DNA of 64,000 nucleotides from Plasmodium brasilianum (Eukaryota > Apicomplexa > Aconoidasida > Haemosporida > Plasmodiidae). The DNA is taken from contig NC_090123.1 in the NCBI RefSeq assembly GCF_023973825.1, forward strand, positions 1,533,501-1,597,500, in the 5' to 3' direction. Positions 22,152 through 34,696 of the stretch are shown here, piece by piece. The notes beneath the pieces were generated by a model. It saw nothing but the letters and a program-made list of their open reading frames with translations. It had not been told where the DNA came from and made no database searches. The number at the start of each line of letters is the position of its first letter. Positions within the stretch are counted from its first letter, which is position 1. Position numbers and translations under genes: made by a program.

Positions 22152-23574
22152 ATTATATACTGATTATATGTATGCGTATGCTTATATTTACGCCTGCACA
22201 CGTAGTTGTGTGTGCACGTGTACCCATACGAACACTATTTTTAAGTCAATATAAAGCATTTCTTCATATTTTATTTTCTCTCCTCCCCCATTTTAAATGC
22301 TTTTATATATTATTAGTTTTTACCTTTTACCTTTTTTTTTTTTTTCTTTTTTTATATATTATTTATTTTTATATTCCCTAATATTGGGGTGAAATGTTTA
22401 AATATATTATAAATTCTTAATCGAACAACGTTCATATAAAGCATAAAAAAAAAATTATGCAATAGCCTGAATTATTCATGCCAAGAGATGTGTATGTGTT
22501 TATGAGTATATATGTATATACATACAAACGTACGTATATATATGTATATATGCACACATATGTATATATATATATGCACACATACGTATATATATATATA
22601 TATATATGCACACATACGTATATATTATATGCACACATACATATATATACATTACGGGCGTACCTTATATGTATTCTTTTTTTAATTAGAAATCTATGAA
22701 TGCATCAAAAAGTTTTGTTTTTATGTTTTTGTTATTGAATGTTTTAATTCTTATGTCCATCCGGGTTTATATATAGATATACACGGATGCTTATATACAC
22801 ATAATACTATATTTATATACATAAATATACATATGTATTTGTTTATTTATACATGCATATGTATATCCTTTTATGTATATGCACTATCATGTACATGTTT
22901 ATGCCAATACTAAGTAACAACATAAATGTAGATTCATTAGCTCAGCCTTTTTAAAGTTTTCATTTTAAAAATTGAGAAGGGGCATAATTATAATAAAAAA
23001 AAAAAAAAAAATATAATTAAGAAGGGTAGAGAAGAGAGATAAGGAGAGGGAAAAAAAATTTTTTTTAAATCAATACTCATTTGATTAAACAGTTTTTTTA
23101 TAAAATTTTACATTTTCATATTTTCCCACTTTTATATGTTCAAATATCTGAGTGTTTCGATTTTTGCATGTACCTTTGCTTTGCCTTTTAATTCCTTTTT
23201 TTTCCTTATTTTTCCGTATTTTTCCATTTTTTTTTTTTTTTCTTAATATAAAAATAATAAATTTAAAAAGTGCGTTTTTTATGCTTTTGAAACGTGTAAA
23301 TACATGTACAGTTGCACAGTCTATACATATGTACATATATATATATGTATGTAAGTTTTTATGTATTTATGTATATGTACTTTATTTTATTTTTTTTAAA
23401 TTAAGATATATCCTGCTCTTGTTTTATTAACCATCCTATTTACAAAAAAAATTAGCTATTATTATTCGAAACATATTTTTATTTTTTTCCTTTTTTTTGT
23501 GCAAGAAATATTCACAGCCGTTTGAACTATTTAAAAAACGAAAATACACGCGCAATTACATGTATGCGTACATG

Positions 23575-23610
<36 letters not shown>

Positions 23611-24194
23611 TGTATGTATGTATGTATGTATGTATGTATGTATGTATGTATGTATGTATGTATGTATGTATGTATGTATGTATGTATGTATGTATGTATG
23701 TATGTATGTATGTATGTATGTATGTATGTATGTATGTATGTATGTATGTATGTATGCCCGCTTAGGAGAACAATTTTCCGAAGTGAAAGTTTTACACATC
23801 ATAATAAAATTCAAAGAGGTATGAAAATCTAATTGTAATTTCTTTTAGGTTAATCCCAATTTTTTCATTCAAACTAACTTATGCAATTACAGCATTTTTC
23901 GTCGTTGTTGAATGTTTGTATGATCATATAGGAAGAACATTTATAGAACAGTAGAATAATACAACATATGAATTTATTTATTTTAAAAAATTAAATGATG
24001 CGTAAAAAGTCTTTTTTATGCAAAAAAATTTTTTTTGTTCCCGTATGTACTTATTCCAAAAGGACAAGTAAAGGAATAAGGCACTGAAGGAAAAGAGAAA
24101 AATAAGGAAAAAAAGATAAACTAAAAAAAAAATGAAAAGAAAAATGAGATGCGCCGGATAAATACAAGCGTAAAGTGAACATGCCTTTATACGG
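21729..24194. other. Convergent intergenic region, repeat-rich
   Basis: This lies between the 3' ends of DCP1 (+) and the unknown minus-strand gene. It holds an 8-bp ATTCGTGC repeat (about 21893-21950), TATA/CATA tracts and a large ATGT array. I see no supportable gene. Confidence 0.6.
23578..23756. repeat. Perfect (ATGT)n microsatellite
   Basis: About 44 uninterrupted copies of the tetranucleotide ATGT/TATG, ending at TATGCCCGC. All six frames are open through it, which explains several overlapping spurious ORFs. Confidence 0.97.
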
Positions 24195-25821
24195 TTAATC
24201 ATTGTCTTCTTTTTTGCCCTCCGTTTTGTTCTCCTTTTTATCCTCTTCTTCTTCTTCAAATGAACTAAGTTTAATATAATTCAAAATGGAGGGGCATATG
24301 TTATATATATGCTCATTAATTGTTCACTTAAATTTTTTTTTTTTTTTTTTTTTTTTTGGTACAAGTCGCTAGAGGGGTCTATATAGTTCTTCTTGGAAGC
24401 ATTTACATTAAGAATGTTCTGTAAATTTAATCTGTAGCTTCTTCTAGTTTGTTTTGTTTCGGGGTATATATCTATGTCTGGCAAGCTAATTTGGGTGTTC
24501 ATAGAAACAATATAAATGGAGCGTAATGGGATTGCACACATATGCGTATGCGTGTTTATGTATATGTCTATGTATGTGTTTATGTGTGGGTTTATGTATG
24601 TGCTTATACTTATATATGTTCTTTTTTTTTTTTTTTTTTTTTTCTTTTCTCTTTCAAAAACATAATTTATTTATAATTCAATCACGGCAAAATTTGTTTT
24701 TTTTCATGTATTTTCACAAATGAGGATTAACAAAAATGTTTACCTTTCTCTGTTAATTTTTACACTCTCCATTTGATTATCTTCTGAGTTGTATTTCTAA
24801 CAAAAGAGATCATTAACAAAAAGAATTTACCATGATATAATTAACCTTCTCTAGATATGTATAGAAGGGGAAAAAATAAGGAAAAAAAAAAAAAAATTCG
24901 AAACCTCATTTGGAACTGTAGTTTTCGTCCATCTTTCGAATAGCTCCTCTTTGTCTTTTTGCTAAAGTATGAGGAGTGATATTTATGCATATACACAATA
25001 CACGCATACGTGCATACATACGTGCATACATACTTGCATACATACGTGCATACATACTTGCATACATACTTGCATACATACGTGCATACATACGTGCATA
25101 CATACGTGCATACGTACTTGCATACATAAGTGCATACATACACACATACACATGCATTTACATTTACATTTGCATGTACATATGCAGGCGCATATTCACA
25201 CACACACAAGCTATATGAAGACTCCACATCATGCATTTCAGACCTTAACCCATTTAACCACGTATTTCTTATTTTTCTTTTTCGTTAATTTAAGTTTATT
25301 ATTCGTTCTTCTGTTGGCAAAATGAAGATTCCATGCTTTTTGTTTTAATTCTCTATCCCCGTTTATAAAGTCGTCCATTAGATCATCTACAGTTTTGTTT
25401 TTGTGAAACTACTACAGTAAAGTTACTTCCCATAAAAAGAACACATGTATGTCCGTACATGTACATATATATGTGTATATAGTATTTGTATATATATATA
25501 TGTATATATGTATGTGTATATGTGTATATATGTGTGTGCACTTGGGTATATACGCAAAAGATCGTAGCAGCAAAAGTACATGTTAATTGTCTGCTATGTT
25601 AATTTATTTGCTAATTTGTTCTGAAGGTACTTTTTTTTTTGTTGTTTTTTTTTTGTTGTTTTTTTGTTGTTGTTTTTTTGTTGTTGTTTTTTTGTTTGTT
25701 GTTTTTTTTTATTTTATTCTCTTGGAAAAATGAAAAAATAAAATTTTGCAAAAAAAAATCTCGAAATTAGCACTATCGTTTTAAGTGCAACGTAGTTGCA
25801 AGTGTGTATAGTATATATTAT

Positions 25822-25871
<50 letters not shown>

Positions 25872-26155
25872 AAGTATGTACATATGTACGTCTGTATGTT
25901 TTTTTTTTTTTTTTTTTTTTTTTTATTGTGTTTCCTTATATTTAAGTGCTCTACACATAACATGTGCTAGAAATCGCACAATTATAAAGACTTTTTCAAG
26001 TTGTATAAATTCTCAAAAATGTAATAATAATGATACTGTTGTAAGAAGTTTAAAATAAAAAAAGATAAATGTTTAGCTGTGAAGAATACTACTTTGGGCG
26101 TATGGAAAATATGGTTGGACTTAACCACTGCTTTTAAGATATGGTATTTTTCCAT
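24195..26155 (-). CDS. Multi-exon conserved-type protein of unknown function
   Basis: Five minus-strand exons join in phase: 25408-25244, 24961-24905, 24796-24744, 24485-24363 and 24264-24195, encoding about 155 aa. The first reads TVDDLMDDFINGDRELKQKA, then a Lys/Asn-rich basic segment ending KYVVKWVK; the next EELFERWTKTTVPNE; then SLPDIDIYPETKQTRRSYRL; the last is FEEEEEDKKENKTEGKKEDND. The layout is a basic N-terminal half and an acidic tail. I do not recognise the family. Start is unresolved: a Met inside exon one (LMDDF) could serve, or an upstream exon at 26155-26093 (MEKYHILKAVVKSNHIFHTP) could splice in phase at a GTAGTA donor. That upstream ATG also opens an unspliced 57-codon ORF to 25982. 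Splice sites of the five exons are internally consistent, which is the main evidence. Confidence 0.5.
25010..25160. repeat. CATACATACGTG/CATACATACTTG 12-bp array, intronic
   Basis: About 12 copies of a 12-bp unit with a G/T alternation, located between the first and second exons of the unknown minus-strand gene. Confidence 0.85.
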
Positions 26156-26282
26156 ACTCTTAAAATTTTTAAAATTCGAAAATTTGTGTAAATTTTGAAA
26201 AAATATTCAATATCAAGTAGGTATAATGAAGAAGAAATAAAAGACTAGTATTTTTCCTGGTAGCTATAAAATTATCTCATTC

Positions 26283-26600
26283 ATGGAGAGGAAAAAACAC
26301 GAGAATGTATTCTTAACGAATCTCTTCAATTTGTCTATTCACCAAATCTCTATTACCTCAACATATGCATCCCAACCTTTGTACTTCCTAATCTTTATGC
26401 TACTATATTTTTTTTTTTTTTTTTTTTTTTTCCCTCTATATATACTGTTCCTTAGTAACCTTTTCCTCTTCCTCTTCCTCACAAGGTACGAGACCCATTT
26501 GTACTCGTTCACGTTATGGATAAATTATAAAATGGGTAAGATAGGGGAATGGATGAAGAGGAAGAGGAAAAGGAGTATAAGGTTTTTTGTTGTGCGCTAA
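26283..26600 (+). CDS. Possible small hydrophobic protein (105 codons)
   Basis: ATG-initiated ORF with a charged start (MERKKHENVF), a strongly hydrophobic centre generated partly by a poly-T tract, and a basic end (KMGKIGEWMKRKRKRSIRF). It could be a small membrane protein, or the poly-T could be an intron acceptor tract. Without conservation data it may also be chance. Confidence 0.2.
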   Translation: MERKKHENVFLTNLFNLSIHQISITSTYASQPLYFLIFMLLYFFFFFFFFPLYILFLSNLFLFLFLTRYETHLYSFTLWINYKMGKIGEWMKRKRKRSIRFFVVR

Positions 26601-26716
26601 ATTTTATTCCTTGCTTTTTTGTTTATACAACGCTTAATGGAAGAGTGAAATTTTGAAGGAGTTAATTTTCATTTTTCACTTTTGGTTCGACTATATTCTT
26701 TTTTTTTTCCATTTTG

Positions 26717-26866
26717 TGTATATATTTTTTTCAACTTTGGCGTATTTATTTTTTTCAACTTTGGCGTATTTATTTTTTTCAACTTTGGCGTATTTATTTT
26801 TTTCAACTTTGGTGTATTTATTTATTTCAACTTTGGTGTATTTATTTATTTCAACTATGCTGTATT
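26717..26866. repeat. 24-bp TTTTTTCAACTTTGGCGTAT-type minisatellite
   Basis: About six copies of a 24-bp unit; later copies vary (GGTGTATTTATTTA). The unit length is a multiple of three, so frames remain open on both strands. Confidence 0.9.
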
Positions 26867-27045
26867 TATCTTTTCTTTTCCGCACCTACTCTTTTCTTAT
26901 GACCAATTAAGGATTAAAATAAAATTTTCGTATTTTCTCATTCCATGTAAAGTATTGAAAAGAGGACGAATGAGTGGTATATGCACATGTAATATGTAGG
27001 AGTAGGAACAGAAACGCAAAAGAGCATGGACAGATAAATAAAAGG

Positions 27046-27128
27046 CAATGAGTAGTAAATAAAGCAGATATAATAAAGCAGATATAATAAAGCAGATGTA
27101 ATAAAGCAGATATAATAAAGCAGATATA
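27046..27128. repeat. 14-bp AATAAAGCAGATAT minisatellite
   Basis: Roughly six copies of AATAAAGCAGATAT/AATAAAGCAGATGT just upstream of the likely first exon of the P-loop gene. Confidence 0.85.
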
Positions 27129-27212
27129 ACGGGTGAAGCAAACTTAACAAATAGGAAAAACGAAAATTTGAAATAGCACTACACGAAAGGAAACACAAAG
27201 AATGTTCATAAA

Positions 27213-29809
27213 ATGATTTCAAAAAATGGAATACGGTTGAGCAGGGGTAATAAGTTTATTGGATTGAATATTACTAAGGATCATTTTTTTTTTTTTTTTT
27301 TAAATATGCTCATAAATATAGTACAAATGCAACACAAAGGAAAATAATTGAACACAACAAAAGTTTTGACGACAAATGGAAGAGTATAATTAGAAAGGAT
27401 TATATAAAAAGAATTGCTAACATATTTGAAAAGGGAAACAAAAATGGAAGAGAGCTAAAAAACGGAGTTCACAACTGCTGCTACTTTGTTCTAGGTGCAG
27501 AAGGGGTGGGGAAGAGATTCTTTATCAACAAATCGAAGGAGAAATTTTTGCGTGGTCAGATGGAGAGCTTGTCACTGAAGGAAAAAACAAATAACAGGAG
27601 GAGCAGCAGTAGTAGTGGTAGTAGTGGTAGTAGTGGTAGTAGTAGTGGTAGTAGTAGTGGTAGTAGTGGTAGTAGTAGTGGTAGCCGTAGCATCGGTGCA
27701 ATAAAAAAGAAGTGCATATTTTTTGAGTACGACTTCCAGGCATTCAACGAGTGCAAGGACGCAGTATCGTTTCCCCTGAAACTGCACTACATAGAAAATT
27801 ATTTAAGGCATAAATTATTAAAAGAGGTCAACAATGATATTACCTTTAAAAATGTTGAGCTGAAGGATATATATGAAGAACTTGTAGTTTATAAAAATAA
27901 GGGTTTGTTATATTCAAAAATTTCGCGATTTTTTGTACACATTTTAAAGAATCCTCGAATGTATGATTTTTTCAATGATCATGATAGGAGAGTAATAGAA
28001 TCTTTTCTTCCCTATTTGGAAATAAAACAATTTGACTATAAACAGTTTGATACATTTTTAAAAATATTATTACAAAAATTAAATGTAACATGTTTTTGTA
28101 ATTACCTAAATGAGTTTAGTGCATTTTTATATTTTTTTAAAATGATGGCTGATTATGAAGAAAGAGAATATTATATAAAAAATTCAAATAATATTCTTGT
28201 GGACAACTATTCAGATGGGTTGTATATATATAGCTATTTCTTATCCATTATAAAATTGTTGGAAGTGAAATATTCATACAATTTTTATTTTATCTTTTTC
28301 AATTTCAATTTGTTCTTAGTAAGTAACCAACCAGTGAGAAATTTCCATTTCTTTGTAAATTTTTTAATTGAAAATATGTACACATATAATATACCTGTAA
28401 TTATTCATTCGGTAAAAAATCTTGAAATGATGAAAGCTATTTTTATTTATAATAATTTGCTGTTAAAGTGTTTACTCAATGGTGAGGATAACCCTACCCC
28501 ATCTATGTCAAAATCGGTTTTGTCTTCTTCCAACCCGAGAGTTAGAACACCCAAAGAAAGAAGACAAATACCTGGTTTCCTCCAAAACAGTAATAATAGT
28601 GGACCAAACTGTTCGGATGGGTATTCACCCAAATTGGTTAATGAAATGATGTCGAAACTGCATGAAGGAGAGCGTTACCAAGGTATGAGTAATACAACCA
28701 TCAAGCATAGCTGTACTGATGACAGAATTTATAATGAAAAAGAAGTATGCGCAAAAGTTATGGGGGAAAAAAGATGTAATAACAAAGTACAACATGGAAC
28801 AAGTAAGGAGTATATAGAAAATTTACAAAATGGAGAAGAAGTAAGTAGTAATAATAGCAATCGTATAAACTACTCCCAGTACCAATATCTTTATAACGGT
28901 TTATCGAAGGAAGAACTGGAAAATTATGTACTGATAAAGAATAACCTAATAGAAATAGACGAAATGCCATATGATATGGTTAACTGTCTTCTGATGCCAA
29001 GTTTTGTAATAAATGAAGATATAAGTAAATGTATATATACCATGATCGGTGGTAATGTACATTTAATTAAAATAATTTGCAAAGGATTAGACAAAATAAA
29101 TAATGAACTTAATAACGATGTAAAATTGATAGAAGAAATCGAAGAGGAGAAAAAACAAAACATTATTTACGACATGGATGAGGAGCAGGAATTTAATAGA
29201 TACAATTCCATAGAAGAAATAATGAAACATAAAAAAGTGGAGCACCAAAAAATATTTTTAAAAAATATCCATCAGAACGTTTTACATACATTTATATTAG
29301 ATTTTGAGCAAAGGATTATTAACTTTTTTAGCTTACCCAATATTGAGAAAATGAAGAGAGACTATCCTGAGGGTGCTAAAGGTGAAAACAAAGGTGTCCA
29401 ATGGAATGATGATGGTGGTCCTAAAGTCAATCAAGACGAACGAAGTCCAAATGATTGTGGAAAAGCGCAAGGGAACACAAAGACAGGGCTAACCCTCGTG
29501 CAGTTCTATTTCACCATTTTTGAAGTGATTCGACATTTTATAAAGAAGAAAAAAGTGTTTTGTAAAAATATTATAAATCTGAACAATCCTGTCCTTCTAG
29601 GTCTTATAGATGTTAATATAATACATTACAATTATGAAAATAAATACCTAGAATTAACTAATCACTTCTATGAAATCTTATTATTAAATTATATCGATTT
29701 TAAATATAAACAGTTGCCCTTAAAATTTAGAGTGCAGTATAATGTTAACTATTTTCTAAATTATAAAATTATACAGCATGAATACAACCTAATAGAATCG
29801 CATATGTGA
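27213..29809 (+). CDS. P-loop ATPase-like protein, divergent (AAA/STAND type?)
   Basis: The main exon runs from about 27322 to 29809 and has no usable ATG at its start, so a 5' exon is needed; the best candidate begins at ATG 27213 (MISKNGIR), spliced at a GT near 27234-27255. The poly-T tract and TATAG at 27284-27321 give the acceptor. Codons at 27494-27517 encode GAEGVGKR, a Walker A motif (GxxxxGK) with Arg where Ser/Thr is usual. A Ser/Gly repeat follows (27600-27690), then a long helical region with Tyr/Phe-rich hydrophobic strands (YNFYFIFFNFNLFLVSNQP could be the Walker B position but lacks a clear acidic pair). An Asn/Lys-rich insert lies at 28480-28860, and the last third is helical. 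I cannot name the family. It may be an AAA+/STAND-like NTPase with a degenerate site. Confidence 0.55.
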
Positions 29810-30480
29810 AGTTACAAAATGTTTCGAAAAAATAATGAAATAATATACATTAAATTATATTAAAATAAATTATATTAAAATAAATTATATTAAAATAAAT
29901 TATATTAAAATAAATTATATTAAAATAAATTATATTAAAATAAATTATATTAAAATAAATTATATTAAAATATATTATATTAAAATATATTATATTAAAA
30001 TATATTATATTAAAATATATTATATTAAAATATATTATATTAAAATATATTATATTAAAATATATTATATTAAAATATATTATATTAAAATATATTATAT
30101 TAAAATATATCATATTAAAATAAAAAAAATATTATTATTCTAAAAATAACTTGTTATACATAACTATTTTAACAAATTACATGCACACTTCTTACTCCTG
30201 GACGAAATGTTTATTAAAATGGATTTGTTTCGGCAAACTTATTCTTCCTCAATTAAGTGAGGAAAGCTTACAACTTCTTCTATGTCCTTTCTGTATAGAA
30301 TTGAGCAAAGATATAATAATACGTGTAAGGGATAAAATATGTTTGCTTGTTCGCTTTTTATTGAAGAACTGTACATCGTTTATTATACGTATGTAATGTG
30401 CGTATATACTGTGCGCATATATTATACGTGTACATTTTACATGTACATATATGGGTGTGTTTGCCCTTGTTAACTTTTCT
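29810..30480. other. Convergent intergenic region with a 15-bp repeat
   Basis: This holds the 3' end of the P-loop gene, a TAAATTATATTAAAA minisatellite and a more complex segment at 30180-30400 open on both strands. The latter has an 81-codon plus-strand ORF and a 45-codon minus-strand ORF; neither is recognisable. Confidence 0.45.
29847..30121. repeat. 15-bp TAAATTATATTAAAA minisatellite
   Basis: About 18 copies; the first half has TAAATTATATTAAAA and the second half TATATTATATTAAAA, a clean one-base switch between the two blocks. It lies just 3' of the P-loop gene. Confidence 0.95.
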
Positions 30481-33125
30481 CTACCTGGGCTTAAGCCACT
30501 CCAGCAGCTGACAGTATATGTAACTTAACATTATTAGGATAATATAAACTTTACCTTGAATAAAGGGGAAGGAAAAAAAAAAAAAAGAAAAAAAAAAAAT
30601 GAACAAATTAGCACAACGAATTAGGCCAACATATTGTCACAATAAATTAGCACAAGTTAGGGTCAAAAAAGGATGAAGATACACCGCTTTGTTTGAAGTA
30701 TATGTACAGCTCCTTTAGAGCACTTCGTCCGTTTCACTCGTTTCAATTCGGCCATTTCGATCATTTCGATCATTTTGTGTAGTTTTAATTTATTTCAGTG
30801 CGTTTCCCCTTCCGCTCCTTTCCTTTTCTTACTAAAGACAGTGTTGATGTTATATATTTTTCGGATCCTACTTAGGATTGTGTTATTTGCGTACGATAAA
30901 ACGTCCATGTATACCTTTTCCTGTGGTAAAGCATAAATTAAACTAGAATGAAGCGGAATAAAACATTTTAACAAACTGACCAATTTGAAAATTTTCTGCA
31001 CTACAAATGTATCACAATATCATGATAAATATGTGTATGTATATATATATGGATGTATATACACATAAGCTCACATAAATAAAACTGCATTTATTATATG
31101 TATAACACGTACTGTCTTATCAGCGACCTTTTCCCATGAGTACATTTTAGTTAGCTAAATAGGAAAAAAAAAAAAAAAAATTAATTACAAATTGGTAATT
31201 ACTAACTACGAAGTACTAATTACTAACTACGAAGTACTAATTACTAACTACGAAGTACTAATTACTAACTACGAAGTACTAATTACTAACTACGAAGTAC
31301 TAATTACTAACTACGAAGTACTAATTACTAACTACGAAGTACTAATTACTAACTACGAAGTACTAATTACTAATTGCGAACTACTAATTACTAACTACGA
31401 ACTACTAATTACTAACCACTAATTACTAACTGCTAACCACTATGTGCATCTCTACCATGCAAAATATAAAGCACGTGCAGCGGAACAAATAAAGCGAACT
31501 TACCCTCTCGTGAAATGCATTCGAGTCAACACCCTTCACCATATCCAAAGCAATATCAACTGCTTTACATAAATCGATATGATTAGGTTTTGACAATATC
31601 ATCATATCATGCGGTAATACTTCCGATATACCTCCTACATCAGTTGAGATAACAAGTAAACCACAACTAGCTGCTTCAATAATAGCTATACAAAAAGCCT
31701 CAGTTAAAGAAGCATTTAAAAATATATGTCCTGTTTGTAAAACATTTTTTACTTTATTTTGTTTTACTTTTCCTAACAATACAACAGAATTATGTAGATG
31801 ATATTTTTCTCTCATTTCTTCTAATAGTACTCTCTTTGGTCCATTACCTCCAATAATAAATTTTATAAAAGGGTATTTCTTACATATTAAAGGAATAACC
31901 TTAACAATTAGATCAATTCCTTTTCTATATGTTAATCTACTTATGACTATAATATTAATTCTAGGATATTTGGGTCTTTTATTAATGCATGGAATAAATT
32001 TCTTTGTGTCAAGTGCATTACCTATTACTGATGTTTTATATGGATTTATTTCTGTTCGCAAAACCAAATTTTCACGATTTGTATGAGAAACACATATAAT
32101 ATGATCGACATCATTTATGCAATATTTTAATAATTTATTAACATGTATACATCCCTTATCTGAAAAACTGTACAATGAATGGTCGGTATATATCGTCTTT
32201 AATCCCAGCGATTTTGCGTGAAGGATGAACTGGTGCGCCAGACAGGACGTTGCCTACTTAGGGAAGTAAAACTTCTTTCACTTGCACATACGTATACACA
32301 CATGCGTTCATATACATATAGGCTCACACACACATGCGTACATACACATATAGGCTCACACACACACACACGCGTACATACACATATAGGCTCACACACA
32401 CGTACATACATATATAGGCTTATACATACACTAAATACACATTGGAGCTCATAAATGAAAAATGACCAAACCTGATGCCCATGGACAATGTCAACCTTTT
32501 CCCTATATAAAATATTTCTACACAATGGCAAAGTACCAATTATATTCGGAAATGTTACAACATCCATGTAAGTTTCCAAAGGTAAATAATACACTTTTAT
32601 TCCATTACCCATCCATCTTACACCATTCCTATTATTATAGCAGTGAGTTACTACTATTACTTTAAATCCTGAAAAATTTGTAAGCAGATATCACATGCCA
32701 TTTTTAACAGCTTCCCCTTTTAAATCAAATACTGCTCTGTATGTTCATATTCATAAAATTTAGTACGTGCACATATATATATATATATATATATATATCC
32801 AGTTGCGCAGGACGTACCTTTGCTTTTATTTGTTTTAGTGTTATTTAATTTTATTTAATTTTATCTTAATTTCATTTTACATATTTTAATTATGTCTTTT
32901 TCCAGCTTCTTTTCATTTTTTCTTTTTCAGCTTATGTGTATTACCTTTCTTTATTAAGTGCTTGGATAATTCAAATATATGTGTTTCTATTCCTCCTAAA
33001 TTTGGGTAAAAAAAATCACTTACCATACAAATACAACACTTTCTCTCCTTTTTATAAATATCGTTTTTTTCGTTTTTTCCATTTTTTCCTTTGTCTGTAC
33101 TATATTGCTTTTCTGTACATTCCAT
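30481..33125 (-). CDS. PIGA: GPI N-acetylglucosaminyltransferase catalytic subunit PIG-A
   Basis: Six exons, all in phase: 33125-32945, 32668-32472, 32253-31504, 31154-31113, 30920-30833 and 30554-30481; 443 aa. Exon 1 has the GT4 start [20 protein letters not shown]; exon 2 [18 protein letters not shown] and [10 protein letters not shown]; exon 3 [56 protein letters not shown], and the EX7E motif [14 protein letters not shown]; exon 4 SWEKVADKT; exon 6 the C-terminal membrane helix ([20 protein letters not shown]). PIG-A transfers GlcNAc from UDP-GlcNAc to phosphatidylinositol on the ER cytosolic face, the first step of GPI-anchor synthesis, essential for anchoring surface proteins such as MSP1. 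Start is the only in-frame Met before the conserved core. Length matches the family. Confidence 0.95.
31190..31432. repeat. 21-bp TACTAATTACTAACTACGAAG minisatellite in PIG-A intron 3
   Basis: About ten copies of a 21-bp unit (TACTAATTACTAACTACGAA plus G), degenerating at the right end. Being a multiple of three, it yields an open plus-strand frame of seven-residue repeats, which I regard as non-coding. Confidence 0.93.
32283..32430. repeat. ACATATAGGCTCACACAC-type repeat in PIG-A intron 2
   Basis: Five to six imperfect copies of a 23-29 bp unit containing TACACATATAGGCTCACACA. It fills most of the short second intron of PIG-A. Confidence 0.8.
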
Positions 33126-34660
33126 TGTTCAATCCAGAGTGAATATCCCCTTTTTTTTTTTTTTTTTTGTGAACTCTATGTATTGTAACTAGTATTAATA
33201 TTAGAATAGTAAAAGAGATTTGTCGTTTCCATTTGGTCAGACAAGAATGTAGATGTGTATACTTTTATGTAAGTATAATGTACACGTGCTCAACTCAAAT
33301 AAACTTGAGCACCAAAAATATAGAGTAAATCTACGAATAGGGTTTTTGCCTTCTTCCTTTTGCACTTTTCAAAGGTACAAAATAATATAATTTTTCAATT
33401 TAAAACGAGATCCTTAAAATTTTCAAAAGATTTTATTATCCAAACATGGCAAATGCAAATACGTTTGTGTGTATTCTAATTCGCTCAACCTTTCAACTGT
33501 TTCTTTTTTTTCTTTGCCTTTTCGTTCTTATTTCATTTTAATTTACAGCTGTAGCTATTATACCTGAGTAAAAGGGAATAACATTCGAAAAAAAAAAAAA
33601 ATAATTTTGTTACCTGTACATAATTGGAACTATGATATGGACATATAAGCATAGATATATGCATATATATGTATACATGTATACATAATAGTGATATGTC
33701 CCTTCTCATTTTTGAGCCTTCAGAAGGAGTATTCTTTAAAATACTACCCCCAATTGTATATTTATTTTTTATAAACGTTTAAAAATTAAGGAAAAATTGT
33801 ATATAGGAATGTCAAACCTTGGGTAATAACAAAAAAATAAAACAAAAAATTGAGTACGAAATTGATAAAAATACCATATATGCGGGGAATAATTTTTATT
33901 TTATTTTATTTTATTCTATTCTATTTTTTTTTTCCCCCTTTTATGCTATCTTAAAAACTGTGTTAAGCAGTAAGCCTCAGCGTGCAAATAAGTACATTTT
34001 GTTGTAATCGTTCACGTATGTGAAATTTGTTGGATATATATATATATATAAATGTAAGCACATGTGTTGTGTACTTCGTTTTTTTAGCCCGAACACTTAA
34101 AATAAGAAAAAATAAAATTGTGCATTTTTATAATTAAATTACACAAATAATTAAAGAAAAAGGCAATAAAGTGTGTTATAAAATATGATTAAAAATATAA
34201 TGAAAAAGGAATAAAAAAAAAAAAATAAGAAGAAATAATACGGTTTTAGTAAATTCAGCTAAAAAATTAACATAGTAATAAAAATACTAATGATAAGATA
34301 ATAACAATAAAAAAGTTTTAGCAGTAAAACTACCTTTTGAAAAAGATGTACATAAATATATATTTATATATGTGCATGTATAATATATGTGTATATATAT
34401 TTATATTTATATATGATACAATAGTGTAAATATACAACAGAAACCTTGGAAGCAATTAAAAAAAATGATCAGTAAAAAAATCAATAAAATAAGAGAACAA
34501 AATAAATAAAATATTTAACCAAATATAACAGTAATTTAAAATTACACAGAAAACAACGGTAATAAAACAAGTATAAGTGCATATGAATATTTTAATCTTT
34601 TAATTTATCTTGTTTTGTTTTACTTTTTTGAAGATATATTAAATAAGGAAAAAAGGGATC

Positions 34661-34696
<36 letters not shown>

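Larger units (their letters stand above)
25982..27212. other. Divergent intergenic region with small ORFs and a hairpin
   Basis: This separates the unknown minus-strand gene from the P-loop gene (+). It contains a 10-bp inverted repeat at 26100-26109/26148-26157, a plus-strand ORF at 26283-26600, a 24-bp minisatellite and a 14-bp minisatellite. Both promoters are expected here. Confidence 0.5.

Noticed and set aside
26344..26520. Minus-strand pieces reading RKYKGWDAYVE and NEYKWVSYL
   Set aside because: The tracts before them are A-rich rather than pyrimidine-rich and the frames do not join cleanly, so I do not call them exons.
31192..31422. Plus-strand ORF of seven-residue repeats
   Set aside because: It lies wholly in the 21-bp minisatellite in a PIG-A intron.
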